A DNA stretch of 64,000 nt from Acetobacter farinalis (GTDB lineage: Bacteria; Pseudomonadota; Alphaproteobacteria; Acetobacterales; Acetobacteraceae). Made by a program: the position numbers and the translations under genes. The notes under the pieces were generated by a model. That model was given only the letters and a program-made list of their open reading frames with translations, had not been told where the DNA came from and did no database searches. Positions 43,259 through 53,380 of the stretch are shown piece by piece. The stretch spans positions 496,001-560,000 of the forward strand of contig NZ_JAPIUX010000001.1 of assembly GCF_026240015.1 (NCBI RefSeq). The letters run 5' to 3'. The first letter of the stretch is position 1. Each line of letters opens with the position of its first letter.

Positions 43259-44691
43259 GCGTAAACTTTCTCCTCTTCCAGAACGCCATTCAGCGAATTG
43301 GTAAGCCGTTCAGTAATACGGACAGGCAGTTCCTGACCAATCAGATCTGGCGTGCCGGTGACATGCACCGGCTGAAGCCAGGGGGAGCGCCCGGAAATCT
43401 GGCCCGGCTTGCGCCCTTCCGATGTGAACAGGACAGGCACGGTCTGCCCCACGAGCGACTGGTTGAACGCATCCTGCTGTTCCCGCAGCAGGGCCTGCAG
43501 GGCTTGCAGGCGGGCGTCTTTCACGTCTTCAGGCACCTGTAACGGCGCACCGGCGGCAGGTGTTCCGGGCCGGGGGGAGTATTTGAAGGAATAGGCCTGC
43601 GCGAAGGTTACATCCCGCACCAGTTGCATGGTGGCTTCAAAATCCTCATCCGTCTCGCCCGGATGGCCGACAATGAAGTCCGATGAAAGAGCGAGGTCCG
43701 GCCGCGCCTCGTGCAGCTTCCGGACAATCTCGCGGTAGTCATCCGCCGTGTGGCCACGGTTCATGGCCCGCAGGATCTTGTCGGAGCCGGATTGCACGGG
43801 CAGGTGCAGGAACGGCATGAGGGCCGGAATATCCCGATGCGCGGCAATCAGGGCCGCATCCATATCACGCGGGTGGGATGTGGCGTAACGGATGCGGTTC
43901 AGGCCCGGAATGGCCGCCAGTGCTTCGGCCAGTTGTGCCAGCCCCCACACATCACCCTGCGGGCCGGCGCCATGATAGGCGTTCACATTCTGCCCGAGCA
44001 GGCTGATCTCCCGCACGCCGCTTTCCACCATGCGGCGGGCTTCCGCCAGAACGGACGCAACCGGCCGGCTGACTTCCGCCCCGCGTGTGTAGGGCACCAC
44101 GCAGAAGGAGCAGAACTTGTCACACCCTTCCTGAATGGTGAGGAAAGCGGTGAGGTTCCCCGGTGTCTGCGGTGCGGCGGCATCGGGCAGGAAGTCAAAC
44201 TTCTGCTCCGCGGGGAAATCCGTCTCGATCACGGCACCACCGGCGCGGGCGGCGCGGGCCACCATTTCCGGCAGGCGATGATAGGTCTGCGGGCCGAGCA
44301 CGATATCCACATAGGGTGCGCGAGCCAGAATTTCCTGCCCTTCGGCCTGCGCCACGCAGCCTGCGACCGCAATAATGGTCTGCTCACCGTGTGCTGTGCG
44401 CTCGTCCTTGATTTTCCTCAGCCGCCCCAGTTCGGAAAAGACCTTCTCGGCGGCCCGGTCCCGGATGTGGCAGGTGTTGAGAATGATCATGTCCGCCGCC
44501 TCGGGCGTTTCCACCGGCTGATAACCCAGCGGGCGCAGGACATCGCTCATGCGGGCGCTGTCATACACATTCATCTGGCAGCCCCATGTGATGACATGAA
44601 GACCACGTGCGGGCAGACCACGTGCGGGCGAGGGGGAAGAGGGGGGAAGTCCAGTCATGGCAGCAGTGGTTCCGGCACACCGCAGGCCCAT
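43255..44691 (-). CDS. miaB: tRNA-2-methylthio-N6-dimethylallyladenosine synthase
   Basis: MiaB is a radical-SAM enzyme that adds a methylthio group to i6A37 in tRNA. The 478-aa product shows the N-terminal MTTase domain (TWGCQMNVYDSARM, NTCHIRDRA), the radical-SAM cluster motif KFCSFCVVPYTRG inside GCDKFCSFC, and a C-terminal TRAM domain (GQTVPVLFTSEG). The start is the most upstream ATG, but an ATG at 44658 is also possible. About 30 residues upstream of the MTTase domain include a tandem ARGLP repeat from a 15-bp duplication. The stop overlaps phoH by four bases. Confidence 0.94.
44600..44629 (-). repeat. 15-bp tandem duplication in the miaB N-terminus
   Basis: The unit AGACCACGTGCGGGC (plus strand) occurs twice head to tail and encodes an in-frame ARGLP repeat before the conserved part of MiaB. 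Confidence 0.9.
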
Positions 44692-44785
44692 TCCTTACGG
44701 CAGGAGGAGGGAATCAGGCGAGCGGGGCCTGAGGTCAAGAGTCTTTTCCGCTGGCAGAGGGCAGATACACCATAAAAAGGAGTCC

Positions 44786-45862
44786 TCACCGGTTCTTCAG
44801 GTATGAAGCAAAACGCGGGGCCACTCTGTCAAGCAGAGGTTTTGTGACACGGGATTTATTACAGGGCAGTTCCGCAGGATCACACCGGCCGGGCTGGATA
44901 ACCGGGGTCTGGTTCTGGCGCAGTTCCGCAGCGCCTCGGGCCACGGCATGCCATGCGGCCTGAGCCAGCGCCTTCCGGCTGGGGAAGAGTTCCGGGTCCA
45001 GCGGTTCATGCAGCACCACCGTGGCCCGGGAGGCATGCCACTGGGCAAGCTGCCAGAGGTGGGGGCCGAGATCCATATCTCCGTACCAGGCAAAAACAGG
45101 CCGCCGCCGCCGGACCACGGGCAGGCCTTCCAGCTTATCATACACAATGGAGATCGGCTGGATGATGGGGGACATGCCCGGTGCGTAAACTACCGGCAGC
45201 GCGCTTTTTTCACCCTCAGGCAGCCGGGGCAGTTTTGCGATGGCGAAAAACGCGGACATGAAGGGTAGCACGCGGGAGCCATCAGAGGATGTGCCCTCGG
45301 GGAAGAGAACCAGATTGTCCCCCTCCACCATGCGGCGGATCATCAGGTCACGCTCACGCCCGGTGGTGCTACGCTGGCGGCTGACAAAAATGGTGCGGCC
45401 GATTTTTGAGACCAGCCCCATGACAGGCCAGTTCTCGATATCTCCCTTGGCCACGAAAACAGACGGCAGAAGCTTGCCCAGAACCAGAACATCCAGCCAT
45501 GTGGAATGGTTGGAGATATAAATAACCGGGCGTTCCCCCCGTGCGCGGGCGCGTGCGCCGCCAACCGTGCCAGCCCGCTTGCCAATAACCCGGATACGCA
45601 GGCCAAGCAGTTTGCACAGGATGCTCCAGATGACACGCGTCCAGCGGATCTTGACGGTGCCGGGCACCAGCAGGAGGCAGGCTTCAAACCCGACAGAAAG
45701 CGGAACCCACACGGCAATGGCCCCAAGCCGCAGGACTGCCCGCGCCTGATTGCCAAAGCGGCAGCAAGTCGCAACCCATTCCGGAAGCGGGGAGAGAAAC
45801 ACGCCTCCCGGCTGGCCGGGTGCTCCGGCGATGGGGGGCAGAGGCGGGGAGGCGCGCTTCAT
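44786..45862 (-). CDS. plsC: 1-acyl-sn-glycerol-3-phosphate acyltransferase
   Basis: PlsC makes phosphatidic acid in membrane lipid synthesis. From the chosen start the product is 358 aa. It has N-terminal hydrophobic segments (LRLGAIAVWVPLSVGFEACLLLVP and VIWSILCKLLGL). The catalytic motif is NHSTWLD (H-x4-D), followed by FVAKGDIENWPVMGL and LFPEGTSSDGSRVL (the FPEG motif). About 90 C-terminal residues extend beyond the core. An ATG at 45931 is an alternative start adding 23 residues. It is 94 bases upstream of miaB on the same strand, as in many alphaproteobacteria. Confidence 0.9.
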   Translation of the reverse strand: MKRASPPLPPIAGAPGQPGGVFLSPLPEWVATCCRFGNQARAVLRLGAIAVWVPLSVGFEACLLLVPGTVKIRWTRVIWSILCKLLGLRIRVIGKRAGTVGGARARARGERPVIYISNHSTWLDVLVLGKLLPSVFVAKGDIENWPVMGLVSKIGRTIFVSRQRSTTGRERDLMIRRMVEGDNLVLFPEGTSSDGSRVLPFMSAFFAIAKLPRLPEGEKSALPVVYAPGMSPIIQPISIVYDKLEGLPVVRRRRPVFAWYGDMDLGPHLWQLAQWHASRATVVLHEPLDPELFPSRKALAQAAWHAVARGAAELRQNQTPVIQPGRCDPAELPCNKSRVTKPLLDRVAPRFASYLKNR

Positions 45863-46139
45863 GATCTTGCCCCGGCCACGCACAGGCAGGGGGTGGGCTT
45901 GCTGCAGGAATGGAGAATCATAGGCTCTCATAACGCGAACTGAGCCGGTCGGACAATCGTGCTTCGCAAGTGCTGCGCAAGATGGCACAAGAGAATACGG
46001 AGTGTACTGATCCAAAAGCCTGAAAGTGATCTCATTTTCGTCATGGTGGTGGAGCACAATACGAACAGTACGACGAAATGTGACACATTAAGAGGCAGGG
46101 TAAGCGTGTGAGGGTGAAAAGCGGGTTGGGCGGAGGTGC

Positions 46140-48083
46140 GTGCAGGTGAGCGGTAAGGGCGTTCTGAACGGTCTCGTGTTAACAGCGAATCGTGTCGTGA
46201 CCGGTTTTACGCTCTGGGGCGTGGCCGCGGGGTGTGCCTGGGCAGCGGACCCGCAGCCTTACGTGACGCAGCTTGAAAGCTCCGGGCAGGCCGATCTGGA
46301 TGCCGCGCTGAAATCCTCATCCGATCTGCTGGGCTTACAGGCAACACAGGCCGTGGGGCCGTTTGCGCTCGCCGGGCGGATCCGGAATGATTATGACCGC
46401 CTTCGTTCCGCTCTGGACAGTTACGGCTATTACAATGGCACGGTGCAGATCACCCTGCATCGGGCCAAGGAAAAAGATTCCGTCCAGATGGATGGGCTCT
46501 CTCCCGCCCTTGCTGACTGGCTGAACAGTGTGCCGGCGGGTGAAAAAATAACCGCTGACATCAAGGTTCAGAAAGGCCCGCTTTATCACCTTGGGTCGAT
46601 CACGGTACAGGATCCGAAGACCAAGGCTCCGGTTGTTCTGACAAAAGCACAGCAGGAGGCGTTTGGCCTGAAAACCGGGCAACCTGCCGTGGCGCAGACG
46701 GTGCTGGGCAGTGGGGGCTCCCTGCTGGATATCCTGCGGGAGGAAGGGCATGCGCTGGCGCAGGTGGACAAGCCCCGCGCCTACCTGCAGCCGCAGACCC
46801 ATACGCTGGATATTGTCTACCCTGTTTCAGCCGGACCGGTGCTGAATATTGGTACGATTGATGTGGATGGGCTGAAGCGGGTGCATGAGTCCTTTGTGCG
46901 CCGCCGTCTGACCGTGCGGGAGGGCGAGCTTTATCAGCCCTCCAGAATTGAGGCCGCACGGCAGGACCTGACTTCGCTTGGCGTGTTTTCCAGCGTGACG
47001 GTGAAGGATGGCTCCACACAGCCGGTCAATGGCACCATGCCGCTGGACTTCACGTTGCGGGAAGGCAAGCGCCGGTCCGTGGGGGCGGAAGTGGGGTATT
47101 CCACGGATTTGGGGGGGCGCGTCGGCGCGACGTGGACGCATTATAACCTTCTGGGCAATGCCGAGCGTCTGAAGTTGACGGCCCTGATCACCGGTCTGGG
47201 CGGCTCCGCGCAGCAGGGGCTGGGGTATGATGTCTATGCGGACTTCATGAAGCCCGATTTTTATAGCCGGAACCAGAATCTGAGTGTGCGGATTGAAGCC
47301 CTGCGCCAGTTGTTCTGGTCCTACCGCCAGACGGCATTTCTGGTGAGTGCCGGTATTGCCCGGCGGATTGATAAACATTGGAATATCAATTTCGGGCTCT
47401 CGGGCGAGCAGGAAAAAATTGATCAGTTCAACGTCACGCGGGACTACACGATTGTCTCGGTCCCGCTGGCGGCCACGTTTGACAATACAGGTGTTGGAAA
47501 CCCGCTTGAACCGGCGCAGCATGGTGTGCGGGCCAGCATCAATGCAACGCCGTCTGTCTCGCTTGGAAACAAGGGGAGTGGCACGTCGTTTTTCACCATT
47601 CTCAATGCTTCGGCCTCAACCTATTTTGACCTGACACATCTTGGCATCAGCCGCCCCGGACGCAGCATCATTGCCCTGCGCGGGATGATCGGCAGCATTC
47701 AGGGTGCCTCCACATACGATATTCCGCCAGACCAGCGCATGTATGCCGGCGGCAGCGCCACGGTGCGCGGCTACCGCTGGCAGGGTGTGGGGCCGCAATA
47801 CGGGCGCACGCGCTACGCCATTGGCGGGACATCGCTGGATGCCGGGACCATTGAATACCGCCAGCGGCTCTTCAAAAGTTTTGGTATGGCCGGGTTTGTT
47901 GATGCCGGGCAGGTGGGCAGCAGCAGCATGCCCTTTACCGGCACCCTGCGTGTGGGGGCCGGTGCCGGTGTGCGCTATTATACCCCGATTGGCCCTGTGC
48001 GGGTGGATGTGGCCGTGCCGCTCAACCGGGCGTATCGCGGAGACAAGTGGGATCTGTATATCGGTCTTGGGGAGACGTTCTGA
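46140..48083 (+). CDS. tamA: Omp85-family outer membrane protein TamA
   Basis: TamA is the outer-membrane half of the translocation and assembly module. The 647-aa protein has a signal sequence (VTGFTLWGVAAGCAWA-A), three POTRA-like domains (about residues 40-280, including GPLYHLGSITVQDPKTKAPVV and GPVLNIGTIDVDGLKRV), and a C-terminal 16-strand barrel. The barrel has the loop-6 motif VRGYRWQGVGPQYG and ends in GLGETF. The start is a GTG just after CGGAGG; a second GTG two codons on is better spaced. It overlaps the tamB start by one base (TGATG). Confidence 0.92.
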   Translation: MQVSGKGVLNGLVLTANRVVTGFTLWGVAAGCAWAADPQPYVTQLESSGQADLDAALKSSSDLLGLQATQAVGPFALAGRIRNDYDRLRSALDSYGYYNGTVQITLHRAKEKDSVQMDGLSPALADWLNSVPAGEKITADIKVQKGPLYHLGSITVQDPKTKAPVVLTKAQQEAFGLKTGQPAVAQTVLGSGGSLLDILREEGHALAQVDKPRAYLQPQTHTLDIVYPVSAGPVLNIGTIDVDGLKRVHESFVRRRLTVREGELYQPSRIEAARQDLTSLGVFSSVTVKDGSTQPVNGTMPLDFTLREGKRRSVGAEVGYSTDLGGRVGATWTHYNLLGNAERLKLTALITGLGGSAQQGLGYDVYADFMKPDFYSRNQNLSVRIEALRQLFWSYRQTAFLVSAGIARRIDKHWNINFGLSGEQEKIDQFNVTRDYTIVSVPLAATFDNTGVGNPLEPAQHGVRASINATPSVSLGNKGSGTSFFTILNASASTYFDLTHLGISRPGRSIIALRGMIGSIQGASTYDIPPDQRMYAGGSATVRGYRWQGVGPQYGRTRYAIGGTSLDAGTIEYRQRLFKSFGMAGFVDAGQVGSSSMPFTGTLRVGAGAGVRYYTPIGPVRVDVAVPLNRAYRGDKWDLYIGLGETF

Positions 48084-51000
48084 TGGCTGGGCACATTGAG
48101 GAAAATCCCGCCCCACGTCGCTCGCCTCTCCGCCGTGCGGGCCGCATTCTTGGTATTTCAGCAGGTGTGCTGACGGGTGTTGCCGTTCTGGCTGTTGGCG
48201 TCATTCTGGTGGGGGCCAATACCGGGCCGGGGCGCGCGCTGCTGATCAGGCAGACCACAGCACTCACAGGCGGCAGCGTGACCCTAGCAGGGATGTCCGG
48301 CCGCTTTCCTGATCATTTCCATCTGGACTCCATCGCGCTGCATGACACGCAGGGTGTCTGGCTTTCCCTGCGCAATGTGGACCTGAACTGGTCCCCGGTG
48401 AGCATGCTCTGGCGCACCGCCCGGATCTATGCCCTGACGGCGGATGAACTGGCTATTCCGCGCCTGCCGGTGGCAGACCCCGCCGCGCCGCCTTCGCCTC
48501 CGGCCACCACGGCAACAAAGTCCAAACTCGGTCTGAGTGTGGATATCCGCACGCTGGCGGTGCGGCGCATTGCCGTGGGCGCGGCTCTGGCGGGTGTTCC
48601 GGCAAGCTTCTCCCTGTCCGGCCATGGGAGCCTCTCTTCCATTGATCCGGTGATTGACGGGCTGAGCCTGCCCAATTTGCCGAAATCGGATATCGCGCTG
48701 CACGTCAAACGGCTGGATGCCAGCGGGCAGATTGACCTGACCACGACAACCGGAGGCGGGCTGCTCGGCCTGCATCTGGATGCGCAGGAAGGCAAGGATG
48801 GCTTTGCCGCGGCCAGACTGAAGATGCCGCAGCTCACGCCCTTGTCTCTCGCGCTGGATATCAAGGGGCCGACAGACGCGGCTGTACTGGGGTTTTCCGC
48901 TGCGGCGGGGCCGGTAACAGCCAAGGCGGATGGCGTGCTGAACCTGCTGGCCGGAGAAATGGGGCGTCTGTCTGCGCAGTTTGACGCGCCCAAGCTTTCC
49001 CTGACACCGGATATCGGGTGGGACACCCTTCATCTGGCCGTCCAGCTTAAAGGAAAAATGGCCGCACCGGATGGCACGGCTGAGTTGCTGGTCGAAAGGC
49101 TGGCCGCGGCCGGAGCTGCGGTGGGAACGCTGAAAGCCACGTTCAATGGCCAGAGCGGGCGGCCCGGCGTGGCGGACCTGCTGCATCTTGTCATGACGGC
49201 GGAGGGGGTGCGCATTCCCGGCAGTGCGCCGAACCTGCTGGCTTCCGCGCCGCTGCAACTGGACGCGAAGCTTTCTCCGCAGCCCGCCGGAAAACCGCTG
49301 GAATTCGATCTTTCACACCCCCTGCTGCATCTGACAGGCTCTGTGCTGACTGCGGCGCCGCAACGGGGCACGCTCACCCTGACCCTGCCGGACCTCCGCC
49401 CCATCGGGCAGGTGGCGGGCACACCGCTGCAAGGGAATACCGCTCTCACGGCGCAGTTTGACCTGCCCGCCAAAGCGGAGGGTGACACCCACCTGAAAGC
49501 GGATGGCACTCTGGCCATTACCGGTGGCCAGCCTCAGGCTGCGGGGCTTATCGGCCCGAAAGGCACCTTTGCGCTGGTTGCCGCCATGCGCCCGCAGAGC
49601 GGTTCCGTGTCACCAGAAAAGGCCGCTCCTGCCGCGACACCCGCCGCGCCCGGCCCCAACACGAACCCGGGTGGGGCTGGCCCTGCGCCCGCGCAGAAGG
49701 CGCAAGCCCCGCAGCCTGCTGCGCAGTCTGGCGGGCAGCAGATTGATCTGACGTCCCTGACCGTGGACGGACAGGCCCTGCACCTGAAGGCGCAGGGCCG
49801 GGTGGATGTCGGGCAGGATCTGGATATCACCGGCACGCTGGCGCTGCCTGATCTGGCGCGGGCGCTGCCCTCCCTGCGGGGCGGGGTCACGCTGGCGCTG
49901 TCCGCCAAGGGGCTGATGCAGGATTTTGTGGCCAAACTGCACCTTGAGGGAGACCCCGGCACCGCGACCATGCCGCGCGGCCCTGTGGTGCTGGATGCTG
50001 ATCTTGCCCATCTGCCGTCCGCGCCACAAGGCACGGTGGATGCGCATGGTTCGGTTAATCGTGCGCCCTTGCTGCTCAACGTGGCTCTTGCGCAGGATGC
50101 CAAGGGCAGCCGGCAGATTGACCTGAAAAAACTCTCCTGGAACAGTCTTCAGGGGCAGGGGTCGCTCTCTCTTGCCGCAGGAGAGGTGGTGCCGCTGGGC
50201 ACGCTGGACCTGAAAGTAGGGCGGCTTGCTGACCTGAAAGAGCTTATCGGCCAGCCGATTTCCGGGGCGCTGGTGGCGGCTGTCAAAACCACGCAGGTGG
50301 ACCAGAAGCCGCTGGTGGCGCTGAAGCTGGATGGCAATGTGGCCATGCCGCAGGCCAAAGTCGGTTCACTTTCTCTGGCCGGAACGATCAAGGACCCGGC
50401 AGCGCACCCGAATGTGGATTTGAACCTGAAGCTGGGCGGTCTGGCTGCGGCCGGGGTGACAGGGCAGGCGCGTCTTGCCGCGAAAGGACCGGACAGCGCC
50501 ATGGCGCTGACTGCGCAGATTGGCCCGGCAAGCTGGTCTGGCAGCCCGCTCTCTCTTGATATGGCGGCCTTGCTCAATCTTCCAGCCAGGCAGGTGCGGC
50601 TGCAAAAGCTGGCCGCCACGGCCCGGCAGGAAAATCTGCGGCTTCTGGCGCCGGCGCTGGTTTCCTTTGGTGAGACCATGGGGGTTGACCGCCTGCGTGT
50701 GACACTGGGCACGCAGGGCGCGGAGCCCGCTACGGCGGATATCGCCGGGCGTATCAAACCCACGCTTGCGGCCACGGTGGATGTGCGCAACCTGACACCG
50801 GCTCTGGCACGGCCCTTCATGCCGGACCTGCGTGCGCAGGGCACGCTGGCTGTTCAGGCAAAAGTCAGCGGCACCATGGAGCGCCCTGTGGGGCAGGTGC
50901 ATCTCGCAGGGCACGGGCTGCGGATGCAGGGGGCTTCGGCTGTGGCCTCTCTCCCGCCTCTGCAACTGGATGCCTCGGTTAATCTGGCGGGCACTGCCGC

Positions 51001-52411
51001 CAAGGTGCAGGTGCAGGCGGAAGCCGGACCAAAGCTGGCGCTGGGGGTTTCCGGCACGGCCCCGCTTTCCAAAACCGGGCCGGTTAACCTACGCACCAGC
51101 GGGCATCTGGATCTGGCCATTGCCAATGGCTATCTGGGCGCACAGGGGCGGCAGGCGCTGGGGCAGATCCAGCTTGCCTTGCAGGTGGCGGGAACACTGG
51201 GCGCACCCCGTGTGACCGGCGCGGTAGACCTGTTGAATGCGGATATTCAGGATTTTGCGCAGGGTGTGCATCTGGCTGCCATTAACGGGCGTATTGTGGG
51301 GGAAGGGAGCAGTATTGTTATCCAGAACCTGAGCGCAAAGGCGGGAGGTGGCACTCTGGGGCTTACGGGGTCTGTCGGGGTTCTGGCACCGGGGTTGCCG
51401 GTGGACCTTCATTTTGTGGCGCATAATGCCCGCCCTGTTGCCAGTAGCCTGCTGACGGCTGTGATGAATTCGGACATCACCATCAAGGGGCAGGCGCAGG
51501 CCCGGATGGATGTGGCCGGGGGCATTGATCTGCAGAAAGTGGAAATCAATATCCCCAACTCCCTGCCATCGTCCGTGGCGCGGCTGGATGTGGTGCGTCC
51601 GGGGGACAAACCACAGACGGATGCAGATGCGGCGGCCAGCGCAACGGCGAGCGTGATCGGGCTGAATCTGATCGTGACATCCCCCGGCAAATTTTCCGTG
51701 CGCGGACATGGTCTGGATGCGGAAATGGCGGGCAGGCTCAGGATCAAGGGAACGAGTTCCGCACCGTTGGTCAGCGGTGGGTTTGACCTCAAGCGCGGAA
51801 ATTTCGATCTGGCCGGGATTTCGCTCAACTTCACGAAGGGGCGCGTGGGCTTCAACGGCAGCAGCGTGGACCACAAGCTGGACCCCACGCTGGATTTCGA
51901 GGCAGACCGCGTTGTGAACGGGCAGACCGCCATGCTGAAGGTGGGGGGCTATGCCAGCGCTCCCAAAATCAGCTTTGAATCCATCCCGCCTCTCCCGCAG
52001 GATCAGGTGTTGGCCATGCTGCTGTTCGGCACGGATGCCCACTCGCTCTCATCCACCCAGATGATAGAGCTGGGAACGGCACTGGCAACGCTGACAGGCG
52101 TGACATCTTTTGACCCGATGGGCACGCTCCGCAAAACCCTGCATCTGGACCGGCTTGCCGTTGGCGGTGGTTCAGGCGTGGGGAATGGCGGCACCACGGT
52201 GGAAGCCGGGAAATATGTGATGCGTGGCGTTTATGTAGGGGCCAAGCAGGCCACCTCCGGCTCGGGCACGCAGGCGCAGGTGCAGGTTGATCTGACCAAA
52301 CACCTCAAGCTGAACACCACGGTGGGCACGGGCGGGAACGTGACAGGCTTCACCACCCCGGAAAATGATCCCGGCAGCAGTGTCGGGCTGCTCTGGCAGT
52401 ACCGTTACTGA
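48083..52411 (+). CDS. tamB: Translocation/assembly module protein TamB (DUF490)
   Basis: TamB is a very long periplasm-spanning AsmA/VPS13-like beta-taco protein that works with TamA and is linked to phospholipid transport. The product is 1442 aa. A single N-terminal TM helix (LGISAGVLTGVAVLAVGVILVG) follows a basic stretch, then repetitive beta-rich sequence. The C-terminal DUF490 domain (about the last 350 residues) includes FDLKRGNFDLAGISLNFTKG, LPQDQVLAMLLFGTDAHSLSS and YVMRGVYVGAKQ. A Pro/Ala/Gly-rich linker (about residues 510-560) interrupts the beta repeats. It is translationally coupled to tamA. Confidence 0.92.
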   Translation: MAGHIEENPAPRRSPLRRAGRILGISAGVLTGVAVLAVGVILVGANTGPGRALLIRQTTALTGGSVTLAGMSGRFPDHFHLDSIALHDTQGVWLSLRNVDLNWSPVSMLWRTARIYALTADELAIPRLPVADPAAPPSPPATTATKSKLGLSVDIRTLAVRRIAVGAALAGVPASFSLSGHGSLSSIDPVIDGLSLPNLPKSDIALHVKRLDASGQIDLTTTTGGGLLGLHLDAQEGKDGFAAARLKMPQLTPLSLALDIKGPTDAAVLGFSAAAGPVTAKADGVLNLLAGEMGRLSAQFDAPKLSLTPDIGWDTLHLAVQLKGKMAAPDGTAELLVERLAAAGAAVGTLKATFNGQSGRPGVADLLHLVMTAEGVRIPGSAPNLLASAPLQLDAKLSPQPAGKPLEFDLSHPLLHLTGSVLTAAPQRGTLTLTLPDLRPIGQVAGTPLQGNTALTAQFDLPAKAEGDTHLKADGTLAITGGQPQAAGLIGPKGTFALVAAMRPQSGSVSPEKAAPAATPAAPGPNTNPGGAGPAPAQKAQAPQPAAQSGGQQIDLTSLTVDGQALHLKAQGRVDVGQDLDITGTLALPDLARALPSLRGGVTLALSAKGLMQDFVAKLHLEGDPGTATMPRGPVVLDADLAHLPSAPQGTVDAHGSVNRAPLLLNVALAQDAKGSRQIDLKKLSWNSLQGQGSLSLAAGEVVPLGTLDLKVGRLADLKELIGQPISGALVAAVKTTQVDQKPLVALKLDGNVAMPQAKVGSLSLAGTIKDPAAHPNVDLNLKLGGLAAAGVTGQARLAAKGPDSAMALTAQIGPASWSGSPLSLDMAALLNLPARQVRLQKLAATARQENLRLLAPALVSFGETMGVDRLRVTLGTQGAEPATADIAGRIKPTLAATVDVRNLTPALARPFMPDLRAQGTLAVQAKVSGTMERPVGQVHLAGHGLRMQGASAVASLPPLQLDASVNLAGTAAKVQVQAEAGPKLALGVSGTAPLSKTGPVNLRTSGHLDLAIANGYLGAQGRQALGQIQLALQVAGTLGAPRVTGAVDLLNADIQDFAQGVHLAAINGRIVGEGSSIVIQNLSAKAGGGTLGLTGSVGVLAPGLPVDLHFVAHNARPVASSLLTAVMNSDITIKGQAQARMDVAGGIDLQKVEINIPNSLPSSVARLDVVRPGDKPQTDADAAASATASVIGLNLIVTSPGKFSVRGHGLDAEMAGRLRIKGTSSAPLVSGGFDLKRGNFDLAGISLNFTKGRVGFNGSSVDHKLDPTLDFEADRVVNGQTAMLKVGGYASAPKISFESIPPLPQDQVLAMLLFGTDAHSLSSTQMIELGTALATLTGVTSFDPMGTLRKTLHLDRLAVGGGSGVGNGGTTVEAGKYVMRGVYVGAKQATSGSGTQAQVQVDLTKHLKLNTTVGTGGNVTGFTTPENDPGSSVGLLWQYRY

Positions 52412-52471
52412 GAAGCTGTGCCGGGAGTGATTTGCTGAGGCTGTTCCCGCAAAGGCTGCGTCAGGCAGCCT

Positions 52472-53278
52472 TCAGAACTGGAAATCCACCACCACGGGCA
52501 CATGGTCGGAGGGGCTGGCCCAGTCTCGTGCTTCCCGCGCGACCGTCATGCCCGAGAGGTTCGGAACCAGATCAGGCGTGACCCACACATGGTCCAGACG
52601 GCGGCCCCGGTTGGAGGCCTTCCAGTCGCGATTGCGGTAGGACCACCATGTGTACAGTTTTTCCTGCGGCGGGACAAAATGCCGCATGGCATCCACAAAG
52701 CCTGTTTCCATCCAGCGGTTCAGCCGCTCGGTTTCCGGCGGGGTGTGGCTGACAATGTTGAGCAACTGCTTGTGGCTCCACACATCATGTTCCAGCGGCG
52801 CGATATTGAGGTCTCCCACCAGAACGGCGCGCTGCGGCCTGCGGGCCTCAAACCACGCGGTTACTTCCTCAACAAACGCCAGCTTGTGCGCAAATTTCGG
52901 GTTGGCCTCCGGGTCCGGGATGTCGCCTCCGGCGGGCACGTAAAAATCATGCAGCTCCACCGGGCCTGATGGCGTGGCGAGGGTCGCGCCCACATGGCGG
53001 CAATCTTCCTTGCCATGCCAGTCCGGCAGATTATCCAGCGGGGTTATCGGGTGGCGCGAGAGAATGGCGACACCATTATAGCTCTTCATGCCCTTGTAAT
53101 GCAGGTGCTCAAAGCCCAGGGCGCGCACGGCCTCTTCGGGGAAGAGCGGGTCCGGCACCTTGGTTTCCTGAAGGCAGATAACGTCCGGGGCCAGAGCGGC
53201 TGCCAGCTCTTCAAGCCGGGGCAGGCGCAGGCGGAGGGAATTGATATTCCATGTCACAAGTCGCATAGGCTGAGGCAT
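52472..53278 (-). CDS. xth: Exodeoxyribonuclease III
   Basis: This is an apurinic/apyrimidinic endonuclease and 3' repair exonuclease. The 268-aa protein begins MPQPMRLVTWNINSLRLRL and continues PDVICLQETKV (metal Glu), KSYNGVAILSR, DFYVPAG, LVGDLNIAPLEHDVW (Asp/Asn), RRLDHVWVT and SPSDHVPV (catalytic His). These are all the EEP-nuclease motifs. The chosen start has AGGA six bases upstream; the internal ATG (53266) is possible. It is convergent with tamB and divergent from the dipeptidase gene. Confidence 0.95.
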   Translation of the reverse strand: MPQPMRLVTWNINSLRLRLPRLEELAAALAPDVICLQETKVPDPLFPEEAVRALGFEHLHYKGMKSYNGVAILSRHPITPLDNLPDWHGKEDCRHVGATLATPSGPVELHDFYVPAGGDIPDPEANPKFAHKLAFVEEVTAWFEARRPQRAVLVGDLNIAPLEHDVWSHKQLLNIVSHTPPETERLNRWMETGFVDAMRHFVPPQEKLYTWWSYRNRDWKASNRGRRLDHVWVTPDLVPNLSGMTVAREARDWASPSDHVPVVVDFQF

Positions 53279-53380
53279 TGCGCATCCTGGTTTGCGGGGC
53301 AAGAGAAAACCGTCACATAATGAGTGCGCACCGCAGGGTATGTGCCTTGTAATCTTTACCAGCAGGACCATTTTCCTCTC

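Noticed and set aside
52452..52472. Hairpin (AAGGCTGC/GCAGCCTT) between tamB and xth as a terminator
   Set aside because: The 8-bp stem has no T-run in either direction; kept out as unproven.
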